Shown one piece after another: positions 36,200-43,743 of a DNA stretch of 64,000 bases. The notes beneath the pieces are model-generated. The model was not told where the DNA came from. It made no database searches and saw nothing but the letters and a program-made list of their open reading frames with translations. The stretch spans positions 1-64,000 of the forward strand of contig CAYZRS010000018.1 in NCBI GenBank assembly GCA_964480915.1, given 5' to 3'. Within the stretch, counting starts at the first letter, position 1. The number at the start of each line of letters is the position of its first letter. The translations under genes were made by a program, and so were the position numbers. The DNA is from CAWGCE01 sp964480915. Lineage in GTDB: Bacteria; Planctomycetota; Planctomycetia; Pirellulales; Pirellulaceae.

Positions 36200-36227
36200 T
36201 TGAATCTGTACACTCGTACATTATACT
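36200..36227 (+). promoter_or_regulatory. Putative LexA-controlled promoter with palindromic operator
   Basis: TTGAAT (36200-36205) and TATACT (36222-36227) form a sigma-70-like pair with a 16-base spacer. The spacer contains the perfect dyad TGTAC-ACTC-GTACA (36207-36220), ideally placed for a repressor to block RNA polymerase. A half-site (GTGTAC, 36186-36191) lies just upstream. lexA is the next gene on this strand, so autoregulation by LexA is the simplest reading, but the leader is about 245 bases once the gap is collapsed. That LexA is the binder is inference. Confidence 0.6.
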
Positions 36228-36268
36228 GCCGATGATGGAGAAACGGGCTGCTGGGCGTCGATTTGGTT

Positions 36269-36368
36269 NNNNNNNNNNNNNNNNNNNNNNNNNNNNNNNN
36301 NNNNNNNNNNNNNNNNNNNNNNNNNNNNNNNNNNNNNNNNNNNNNNNNNNNNNNNNNNNNNNNNNNNN
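36269..36368. other. Assembly gap (100 N) with identical 55-base flanks
   Basis: Bases 36214-36268 are identical to 36369-36423, exactly 55 bases as at the first gap. The simplest explanation is a contig overlap equal to an assembly k-mer of 55, padded with 100 N. No gene is interrupted. Confidence 0.88.
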
Positions 36369-36633
36369 TCGTACATTATACTGCCGATGATGGAGAAACG
36401 GGCTGCTGGGCGTCGATTTGGTTTTTCGATTTGGTTTTGTTAGTCGCCAGTCGCCAGTCGTTTAATGTTTACCACGCCAGTCGTTTAGTGTTTGCCGCTG
36501 TTTACCGCTAATCGTTCTGGGGACGGCCGATCGTCGTAAAGAATTTGCCACCAGCCGTGGCCGAATGTCGTGTCTCGTACTGCCGTCTTCTATCGTCACA
36601 CCCCAATCGATCAAGAACCCAAGAGGACATTGG

Positions 36634-37236
36634 ATGTCTCACCTAGATCAGCTGACGAAACGCCAAAAAGCCGTTTACGAATTTGTGCGGGACAAGATTC
36701 AAAACCGTGGATATGGTCCGACTGTCCGCGAGATTGGAGAGCAATTTGATATTAGCTCGCCCAATGGGGTCATGTGTCATCTGCGGGCGCTCGAAAAGAA
36801 GGGCTTGATCACTCGCGAGCCGAACATGTCGCGGGCGATTCAGCTGAATGCCGATCCGGGTGAGGTGACCGGTCTGCCGCTGGTTGGCGAAGTTGCGGCG
36901 GGCGTGATGCACGAAGCGATCGAACAGGACGAGCGAGTCGATTTCGGTACGATGTTCAGTCGCAAGAATCAGTTTGTGCTCCGCGTCCGCGGCGAGTCAA
37001 TGATCGAAGCACAGATTGCAGACGGCGATTTGGTCGTGGTGAAGAAGCAGCGAACGGCGACCAAAGGACAGATGGTGGTGGCGCAGACCGAAGATGGCGA
37101 AGCAACTTTGAAATATTGGTTCCCGGAAAAGAACCGGATTCGGCTCCAGCCGGCCAATTCCGAAATGTCGCCAATCTACGTCAAGAACGCGAAAGTCTTG
37201 GGCGTCGTGGTCGGTGTGGTGCGTCCCAGAGTGTAG
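36634..37236 (+). CDS. lexA: LexA repressor
   Basis: The 200-residue SOS repressor has an N-terminal winged helix (LTKRQKAVYEFVRDKIQNRG, then PTVREIGEQFDISSPNGVMCHLRAL) and a C-terminal S24 autoprotease. The cleavage site Ala-Gly is in GEVAAGVM, the catalytic Ser is in VRGESMIEAQIADGD, and the Lys is in EATLKYWF. RecA filaments on single-stranded DNA trigger self-cleavage and induce the SOS genes. Start ATG at 36634 begins the conserved N-terminus; the frame is open upstream to 36565 without homology. The DNA-recognition helix suggests a non-E. coli operator. Confidence 0.95.
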   Translation: MSHLDQLTKRQKAVYEFVRDKIQNRGYGPTVREIGEQFDISSPNGVMCHLRALEKKGLITREPNMSRAIQLNADPGEVTGLPLVGEVAAGVMHEAIEQDERVDFGTMFSRKNQFVLRVRGESMIEAQIADGDLVVVKKQRTATKGQMVVAQTEDGEATLKYWFPEKNRIRLQPANSEMSPIYVKNAKVLGVVVGVVRPRV

Positions 37237-37330
37237 GACCGATGGGGGCGCACGGTTCTTCCTTGTCCCGGCCTTCCTTCTTTCCTTCCTTCGGTCGCGG
37301 CAGCCTAATCACGGAGCTGATCGCGGCAGT

Positions 37331-38719
37331 TTAATCGCGGCAGAGTTTCCAGGTCCAAGCCAGCGTCAGGAAAGCCAACGCGAGTGTTCCAGGTTCAGGA
37401 ACGGCCACGGTATCGGCCGACATGAACTTATGGTTGTTCCAGATTACAAAGTCCTGGCCGTCGGCGACGCCGTCTGAGTTGAAATCGCCGCCGAACCAAT
37501 CGGTGGTGCTGAATTTTTCACCGTTCCAGGCCACGAAATCGGCTCCATTCACGGTGCGGTCGAGATTCGCGTCGCCTGGCAAGGTGGCGAAAATTTCGCT
37601 GACCCAGAAATCTACATCAGCCGCGTCGATTTGGCGGTCGCCGTTCATGTCGAAACGGAGTTGATCGGTCCCTGTGACGACTTCCTGTTGCAACTCGATA
37701 AGGTCAGCGGCGTCCAACTGTCCGTTGCCAGATAGGTCGCCGATCGTTTCGATCCCAGCCATGCGAAAATCCGTAACTAGCGGAAGATGATCGAACGTAT
37801 TCGTACTGGGATTCAAAAGGACATCATCGGCTTGCAACCCGGTAGCAGCCAACTCGGCGGGACTCATATCGCGAGTATTCAACACGTAGCTGTGCGGAAG
37901 TGTCAGCATGCTGTCGGTAAAGATGACGTAATCAAGGCGTCCCGGTTGGAATACGGAACTGTCGTTGCGCCACGTATAGTCGGCTGGCCCGGTCACATTG
38001 TGTAGCGGTCTCGCGTCGAACAACGAAGAACCGTCCCAATCGGGCGGCGTATCGGAACCATATTGCGACTCGTCGACAATGTCGCCAGTGACAACCGTTT
38101 GCAGAGGTTGCGGGCCACCGACGATGTTGAGGTCACCGAGGACAGCCATCGGAGTGTGCCCCGGAAGATCGATGGAACCGCCAACCGATTTCGCGTCTCG
38201 CATCCAGCTAACCATCGCGTCCGATTGCTGCTGCCGGCCACTCTCACCGCCACTACAACAAGCGTAGTGATTGTTCATGACATAGAAATCACGCACATAC
38301 GCGTCATCAGGAAGGTCGATGCGGCCGATCGCCAATTCTCGCTCACCGGCGGGCACGGTAGCGACACGGGTATCGAGAATTGGCCAAGGCGACGCGATGA
38401 CGTTGTCTCTTCCCTGATGAGCGTACCAAAGAGCGCCATTCGGAAGCGGCGAGAGTTGATCCAAGAGACTGGCCACATCGGCTGCGGGACGGGTGATCTC
38501 TTGCAGGTTGATGACGTCAGGTTGAACCGCAGCAAAAATACGTTGGAATTGCGCGGCGCCCGTCGCCGATTCATCCGGGAAAATCTGATTCCAAAGCGGG
38601 TTATAGGTCAACATGCGCAAGTCGGATTCGAGTTGCCGATCCATGAACGTGCCCGTTTGAGCAGAAAGTGAGGAGGTGGCCAACACGATGGCCAATGCCC
38701 ATAGTCGATGCGGTCTCAT
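37331..38719 (-). CDS. Exported endonuclease/exonuclease/phosphatase, dockerin repeats, PEP-CTERM
   Basis: The 462-residue protein has a signal peptide (LWALAIVLATSSLSAQ) and an EEP (DNase I-like) domain. EEP motifs include LRMLTYNPLW, INLQEITRP (metal-binding Glu), VMNNHYACC, PMAVLGDLNIVGG (Asp and Asn), RLDYVIFT and, near the end, TFDHLPLVTDF (Asp-His). Dockerin-like repeats follow (DLSGNGQLDAADL, DMNGDRQIDAADV, DANLDRTVNGADF, DFNSDGVADGQDF) and a VPEPGTLALAFLTLAW tail. It may be a secreted nuclease or phosphodiesterase sorted to the cell surface; the substrate is unknown. Confidence 0.85.
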   Translation of the reverse strand: MRPHRLWALAIVLATSSLSAQTGTFMDRQLESDLRMLTYNPLWNQIFPDESATGAAQFQRIFAAVQPDVINLQEITRPAADVASLLDQLSPLPNGALWYAHQGRDNVIASPWPILDTRVATVPAGERELAIGRIDLPDDAYVRDFYVMNNHYACCSGGESGRQQQSDAMVSWMRDAKSVGGSIDLPGHTPMAVLGDLNIVGGPQPLQTVVTGDIVDESQYGSDTPPDWDGSSLFDARPLHNVTGPADYTWRNDSSVFQPGRLDYVIFTDSMLTLPHSYVLNTRDMSPAELAATGLQADDVLLNPSTNTFDHLPLVTDFRMAGIETIGDLSGNGQLDAADLIELQQEVVTGTDQLRFDMNGDRQIDAADVDFWVSEIFATLPGDANLDRTVNGADFVAWNGEKFSTTDWFGGDFNSDGVADGQDFVIWNNHKFMSADTVAVPEPGTLALAFLTLAWTWKLCRD

Positions 38720-39338
38720 GTTTGAACTTCCGTCGTAGAGTCTTGCGATACGTCTATAGTATACCGGGCGACGTGATAAATCGAACCTGCATCGATGGAA
38801 CGTCTTAGTCGACCAGCGTCTGCAGCCTGCTGAGCCGTTCTGCCTCCATGCGATTGCCGCGGCTCAACAACCGATCAACGATCGTCGCTTCCATCGAGAC
38901 CGCCGATCCAGCCAGCCGCTGCAAATCGAATTTGGTGGACTGCTGCGTGGCAGTGAGTACGACCGATCGTTGAGACCATTCTTCCTCTAGTAGATTGTTC
39001 TGTTCGACTAAGTCGTGAGAGCTTGTATCTACTTAGGTGCCACCACGCGCGCCGTAGCTGCGATATTCGGCGCCAAGCCGAATTGTTCCAATAGCGCCAA
39101 AAAGACTTCTCTCGTGTGCCTTCTCGATTGCTTCTCTTGCTTGGGGTGCGGCTTGGGCCGTGCGCCATGCCGATTTCGTGAGGCGGAACAAACAAAATCG
39201 AGGTTTGTTGCCGGCTCGATTGGACGTACCTTGAATTTATCTTTATCTGACCGTCGGAAAAAATATGCGGCTATTTGCCGACGCCAAGGCATCTTGAAGT
39301 CATGGGGAATTCTTTCAATTCAATTGGGGGGCAGCGGA
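38720..39338. other. 619-base region between two PEP-CTERM genes
   Basis: This divergent intergenic region is unusually long. It contains a minus-strand open stretch with protein-like composition and no start codon (38805-39032, listed separately), and otherwise no repeat, RNA or promoter that I can support. The upstream region of the plus-strand gene is low in recognisable signals. Confidence 0.45.
38805..39032 (-). pseudogene. Possible gene remnant
   Basis: A 75-codon open frame on the minus strand ends in TAA at 38805. Its residues look protein-like: DTSSHDLVEQNNLLEEEWSQ then R-S-V-V-L-T-A-T-Q-Q and a helical end MEAERLSRLQTLVD. No ATG or GTG lies near its 5' end, and a TAA sits just upstream at 39033-39035. 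It may be the 3' end of a decayed gene or a gene whose 5' part is frameshifted. I do not recognise a family. This could also be chance. Confidence 0.25.
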
Positions 39339-42323
39339 ATGATGTTGGCAAATATTGATCGAAGATTCGGTTTGAGTTTGTTTCTTGGCTCGATTTTGGC
39401 AACGGGGCTATTCGGCGCCGATGTGGATTGGGTGCCGAATTCGAATGGCGATTGGGATGAAGTGGCCAATTGGTCGAGCAATCCGTTGCTGCCAACCGCA
39501 AGTGATGACGTAACGATCGATGTGGGTGGAGTGACGCTGCGGTCGATCCGGCATGATGTGGGGACGACCACCATCGGCAGTTTGCAGCTGTCGGAGCGGC
39601 TGAATGTTGTCGGTGGCTCGGTGACGGTCCAGGGCGCTGTCACGTTGGCTGCCGACAGTACGTTGATTGCCAACGGTGGTAGTGTCTTGTTTAACGGGTC
39701 GGTCCAGGCTGATGGAGCCGACTTGGAAGCGGCGGGTGGCAGTGTCTTGACCATTCCCATTACGAGCTTCGATCAGACCGGCGGGTCGGTCCGATTTCGC
39801 GCATCGCAGGCAGGCAGTGTGCTCGATCTGTCGACGCTAACTTCGATAGCAGGAAGTACCACAAACTTTCGCGACGTCACGATGGAAGCGCTTTCCGGCA
39901 GCTTGCTTGACCTGGGGTCGCTCAGCAGTATCACACGTCCTTCGAATTTCTCGAACGTGAGAATATCTGCTGACGGCGCCGGTAGCGAAGTTGATTTGTC
40001 GTCGCATGCAGACTTTACGAGTGGCGCCGTGACCGATGTCACGACGCTCAATGGTGGCACGATCAGTTGGTCGAATCCGACCGCGATCCAAGGAGTCAAT
40101 GTGACGGTTGGGGGGTTGCTGGCAACCCAGCAAATCGTCAGCTTGACGAATGGATCGTTGCACGCAACGGATGGAGTGGTACCCAATACGAACAATCTGA
40201 CCAACGCTGATGGCTCTTCGTTGATTGCTGGCGATTTGTTTTCGACCGGGACTTTGAGTTTTCCGCTGCTCACTTCTTATACCAACACGGCCACTTCCGA
40301 TATTCGATTTACATCGGAAGGGAGTTCTAGTTTCCTTGATCTTTCGGCGCTTGAGAGCATTGCCGGGAATCAGAGTGATTTTCGAGGCTTTGTCATCGAA
40401 GCCAAAGGAGGTGGCTCGCTCGATCTTAGTCAACTGACCTCGGCTACGCGGCCGGCCAATTTTGGGTCGTTTGTGTTGGCATCCAATGGGGTTGGCAGTT
40501 TGTTCGACGTGGCCAGCTTTGCCGACTATTCAAGTGGCGCTGTAACCGATGTGAATGTCACCAATGGCGGAGCCATGGTTTGGTCGAATCCTACGGCCAT
40601 CGATCGTGTTTCGCTGGTGCTCGACGGAGTTCTGGCGACCGGTCAGATCGCCGATTTCACAAACGGACGGATCCTGGTCACCAACTCAGACAGTTCGCCA
40701 GCTGACTTTGGTAATTTGACGAATGTTGATGGCTCGTCGCTCGTCGCTGGGACACTGTTTAATTCTGGTATTTTGAATCTCCCTCAGGTAACGACGTATA
40801 CGAATACATCGGGAGCCGCGGAGCAGCTGCGAGCAGAGCGCGTTGGCAGCCTGCTCGACTTATCCAATCTGCAAACGATCGATGGCGGTCCCAACATGTT
40901 TGCCGCGCTCAATGTTCGCGCGTTTGATGGTGGAACGGTCGATTTGAGCAGCGTGACTTCGATTCTGAAACCATCGCAGTTTTCGCCGATCACTCTCGAG
41001 TCGTCCGGCGCGGGGAGCGTCGTCGATCTTAGCGCCTATGCGGCCTATACGTCCGAGCAAGTCGACACGATTGTCATCGGAGAAGGAGCAACCTTCCTGT
41101 GGTCGAATCCCACAACCATTCGCGGTCTTGATTTGGAGATTGGTGGAACGATCGACACAACTCAACTGGCCAGCTTTCAGGATGGTTCGTTACAAGTCGA
41201 CGAGGAGCAAGTGCGATCGATCGGATCGTTGACTGACGTCGATGGTTCGAGTTTGATCGCTGGCGAGTTGTTTTCCAGCGGCACGCTCACGTTGCCGTCC
41301 GTGACGAACTACATGCACACCGGTACGGCGGCGCGGGTGTTACGATCGACGCGCGCGGGTAGCGAACTGAATTTTCCCAATTTGAATACGGTAACCGGTA
41401 ACAGCGACCTGTTCATTCGATTGACGGTCGACGCGGCGAATTCTGGCACGATCAATTTTTCGGCCGGAACGACGCTTTTCCAGACGGACGTCGAAATTTC
41501 GGCAACCGCAGGTGGGCTGATCACGGGCGGCACGCTGCACCTTGCCAACGGCGCCGTTCTGCGTGGCGATGCAGGTATCATGGCGAACGTTTTGGCCACC
41601 GATGGCGGGTTGGTCGCCCCGGGCGTTTTTCGCGTAGGGGCTCTATCCGTGACGGGCGACATCCGCGCGGCGAACGGCGGCGTGATCGATATCGGCACCG
41701 AGGCGACGCTCGTCGCGAGTTCTGGTGTGTTCATTGAATCGGCAGGAATCCTGACGGGCGACGGCACCATCGATGGCATGCTGACTGTGAACGGAGTCGT
41801 TCAGGTTGATGATATCGAGGAAACCCTCGACGTGACGCAAACTGTCGCGTTGGGGGCCGGTTCGACGATTCGTGTCTCGGAAGCTTATGTACAGGACGCA
41901 GCGACGATTTCGGCTGAATTCACGCTACTGCAATCGGCCGCCAGTTTGACCGGCATGTTTGATACGCCGGCGGACAGCGGAATTCCGTCTCATCTGGGGG
42001 ATGGCATGTTCTTGGATTCCATCTCTTATTTACCAAACGCCGTCGACATGTCGGTCTACTCGGCGATTCCAGGTGACGCCAACGGGGACAAAGTTGTCGA
42101 TGGCGCCGATTTCGTGATTTGGAATCAGAACAAATTTCAATCAGGAACCGATTGGACGACGGGTGATTTCAATGGCGACGGCGAAACGAATGGTGGCGAT
42201 TTCGTCATTTGGAATTCGTTCAAGTTCACGGAACTGGATATGAATCTCAACGCCGTACCAGAACCTGGTGGCGATTTGCTACTCGTGGTGATGATTTCCT
42301 GTTGGGCTTGGCGGCGTCGCTAG
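39339..42323 (+). CDS. Repeat-rich surface protein with dockerin repeats and PEP-CTERM tail
   Basis: The 994-residue protein begins with a signal peptide (FGLSLFLGSILATGLFGADV) and the autotransporter-like opening VDWVPNSNGDWDEVANWSSN. About three to four imperfect repeats of roughly 150 residues follow, each with a WSNPTAI/WSNPTTI-type strand, an N-L-T-N-V-D-G-S-S-L-I/V-A-G motif and an S-V-x-D-L-S/L-L-D-L-S segment. This predicts a beta-helix. Two dockerin-like units (DANGDKVVDGADF, DFNGDGETNGGDF) and a VPEPGGDLLLVVMISCWAWR tail close it. It is likely a long extracellular adhesin or matrix protein. The ATG at 39339 follows GGGGG by about 8 bases; a second ATG follows at 39342. Confidence 0.82.
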   Translation: MMLANIDRRFGLSLFLGSILATGLFGADVDWVPNSNGDWDEVANWSSNPLLPTASDDVTIDVGGVTLRSIRHDVGTTTIGSLQLSERLNVVGGSVTVQGAVTLAADSTLIANGGSVLFNGSVQADGADLEAAGGSVLTIPITSFDQTGGSVRFRASQAGSVLDLSTLTSIAGSTTNFRDVTMEALSGSLLDLGSLSSITRPSNFSNVRISADGAGSEVDLSSHADFTSGAVTDVTTLNGGTISWSNPTAIQGVNVTVGGLLATQQIVSLTNGSLHATDGVVPNTNNLTNADGSSLIAGDLFSTGTLSFPLLTSYTNTATSDIRFTSEGSSSFLDLSALESIAGNQSDFRGFVIEAKGGGSLDLSQLTSATRPANFGSFVLASNGVGSLFDVASFADYSSGAVTDVNVTNGGAMVWSNPTAIDRVSLVLDGVLATGQIADFTNGRILVTNSDSSPADFGNLTNVDGSSLVAGTLFNSGILNLPQVTTYTNTSGAAEQLRAERVGSLLDLSNLQTIDGGPNMFAALNVRAFDGGTVDLSSVTSILKPSQFSPITLESSGAGSVVDLSAYAAYTSEQVDTIVIGEGATFLWSNPTTIRGLDLEIGGTIDTTQLASFQDGSLQVDEEQVRSIGSLTDVDGSSLIAGELFSSGTLTLPSVTNYMHTGTAARVLRSTRAGSELNFPNLNTVTGNSDLFIRLTVDAANSGTINFSAGTTLFQTDVEISATAGGLITGGTLHLANGAVLRGDAGIMANVLATDGGLVAPGVFRVGALSVTGDIRAANGGVIDIGTEATLVASSGVFIESAGILTGDGTIDGMLTVNGVVQVDDIEETLDVTQTVALGAGSTIRVSEAYVQDAATISAEFTLLQSAASLTGMFDTPADSGIPSHLGDGMFLDSISYLPNAVDMSVYSAIPGDANGDKVVDGADFVIWNQNKFQSGTDWTTGDFNGDGETNGGDFVIWNSFKFTELDMNLNAVPEPGGDLLLVVMISCWAWRRR

Positions 42324-42345
42324 GGAAGCGAATGCGACTCCGCGT

Positions 42346-43743
42346 TCAGGCAGACTTCTTGAGGTCTTCTTCCTGATTGAGTTTGTTGTAGAGCGTTTTG
42401 ACACTGATTCCAAGTTCTTCGGCTGCTTTGGGTTTGCTTCCTCCGCTCCGTTCAAGCGCTTCGTGGATGGCGATCATTTCCAGTTCTCGCAAAGTCATCG
42501 GCATGGCGATCGTCGCTTTGGCCGATCGATGACTGAGGCGTGGCAGTTCGTCGACGGAAACGGGCAATTTGTCGCAAAGGATCGAAGCGTGTTCGACAAC
42601 GTTCGCCAATTCGCGGACGTTGCCCGGCCAGGAGTGACTTTTCAGTAGAGTCAGTGCTTCGAGTGTAAATCCACCGTCGTCACCAACCGGTTTGAAACGG
42701 CGTAACAGGTGGTTCGCAAGTGCCGCAATGTCATCGATGCGATTGCGGAGCGGCGGCAGGTCGATTTCAAACGGGTTGATGCGGAACATCAGGTCTTCGC
42801 GGAATTCCTCGTCTTCCACCATTTGTTCCAGGTCGCGGTGCGTTGCACAGACGATGCGCACGTCGACGTGAAATGGCTCGTTATCACCCACGCGGCGAAC
42901 TTCACCACTCTCGAGAACCCGCAGCAGTTTCGCTTGCATCGATCGTGGCAATTCGCCGATCTCGTCAAGGAACAGAGTGCCGCCGCTGGCAACTTCAAAA
43001 AGGCCGACGCGCTGTTCGCTGGCACCCGTGAATGCGCCTTTGCGATGTCCGAACAGTTCGCTTTCGATGAGTGATTCGGGCAAAGCGCCGCAATTGACCG
43101 TGACGAATGGCATCTCGGCCCGTTCGCTCTGGTCGTGAACGGCTCGTGCGACGAGTTCTTTACCGGTCCCCGTCTCGCCACGGATCAGCACGGTCGAGTT
43201 CGTGGGCGCTACTTTGGAAATCAATTGGCGGACCTTTTGCAATTCGGGTGTATCACCAATCAGATTGGATGTGCCTTCTTTGATCTCCAGTTGATGCTTG
43301 GCCGCACGATACTTGTTCGTCAACGCTCGCTTTTCCATGACTCGGGTCAGCAGCGCATCAATATCTTTTAGGCGTGCCGGCTTCTGCAAATAGTCGAATG
43401 CACCCAACTTCAGCGCATCAATCGCCGAATCGGTCGTCGATTTTCCCGTGAGGATTACGGCATCGGTATTCGGTGCCAGTTCTTTCGCTTGACGAATCAC
43501 CTCGATACCGTTCATGCCCGGCATGTCGAGGTCGACGATCATGCAGTCGTAGGTGTTCATTTCCAAACTACTGACGGCGGTGAGTCCATCAGGGCAGACG
43601 GTCACTTCGTGTCCGCGACGTGGTAGTTCGATCCGCATCAGTTCTTGAATCGAGGTTTCGTCGTCAGCGAAGAGGATTTTTAGTCCACTCTTTTTAGGCT
43701 GCTTGGCGTTGATGGTGAGACTCCTTTTTATTTCTTTCGGCAA
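42346..43743 (-). CDS. Sigma-54-dependent response regulator, NtrC family
   Basis: The 465-residue regulator has a receiver domain (ILFADDETSIQELMRIELPR, phospho-acceptor Asp in CMIVDLDMPGMNG), an AAA+ domain with Walker A GETGTGKELVARAV, the sigma-54 contact loop GAFTGASEQR, Walker B GGTLFLDEIGELP and a C-terminal Fis-type helix-turn-helix (KAAEELGISVKTLYNKL). It activates promoters that use RpoN. It overlaps the sensor kinase gene by 50 bases. The annotated start is TTG at 43743 without a ribosome binding site; AAGGAG at 43726-43721 instead points to an in-frame AUC at 43713. Confidence 0.9.
   Translation of the reverse strand: MPKEIKRSLTINAKQPKKSGLKILFADDETSIQELMRIELPRRGHEVTVCPDGLTAVSSLEMNTYDCMIVDLDMPGMNGIEVIRQAKELAPNTDAVILTGKSTTDSAIDALKLGAFDYLQKPARLKDIDALLTRVMEKRALTNKYRAAKHQLEIKEGTSNLIGDTPELQKVRQLISKVAPTNSTVLIRGETGTGKELVARAVHDQSERAEMPFVTVNCGALPESLIESELFGHRKGAFTGASEQRVGLFEVASGGTLFLDEIGELPRSMQAKLLRVLESGEVRRVGDNEPFHVDVRIVCATHRDLEQMVEDEEFREDLMFRINPFEIDLPPLRNRIDDIAALANHLLRRFKPVGDDGGFTLEALTLLKSHSWPGNVRELANVVEHASILCDKLPVSVDELPRLSHRSAKATIAMPMTLRELEMIAIHEALERSGGSKPKAAEELGISVKTLYNKLNQEEDLKKSA

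Larger units (their letters stand above)
35953..36633. other. Intergenic region between sppA and lexA, with gap
   Basis: After merging the duplicated gap flanks this region is about 526 bases. It holds a promoter with an internal palindrome (36200-36227) and, after the gap, imperfect repeats around CGCCAGTCG with TTTAATGTTTACC-type spacers (about 36441-36510). A possible 18-codon peptide begins at 36232 (MMEKRAAGRR...), right at the predicted transcript start; it is only recovered if the gap is collapsed, and I do not call it a gene. Confidence 0.5.

Noticed and set aside
38875..39195. 106-codon minus-strand frame as a gene
   Set aside because: Rich in R/S/W without a hydrophobic core; probably a shadow frame.
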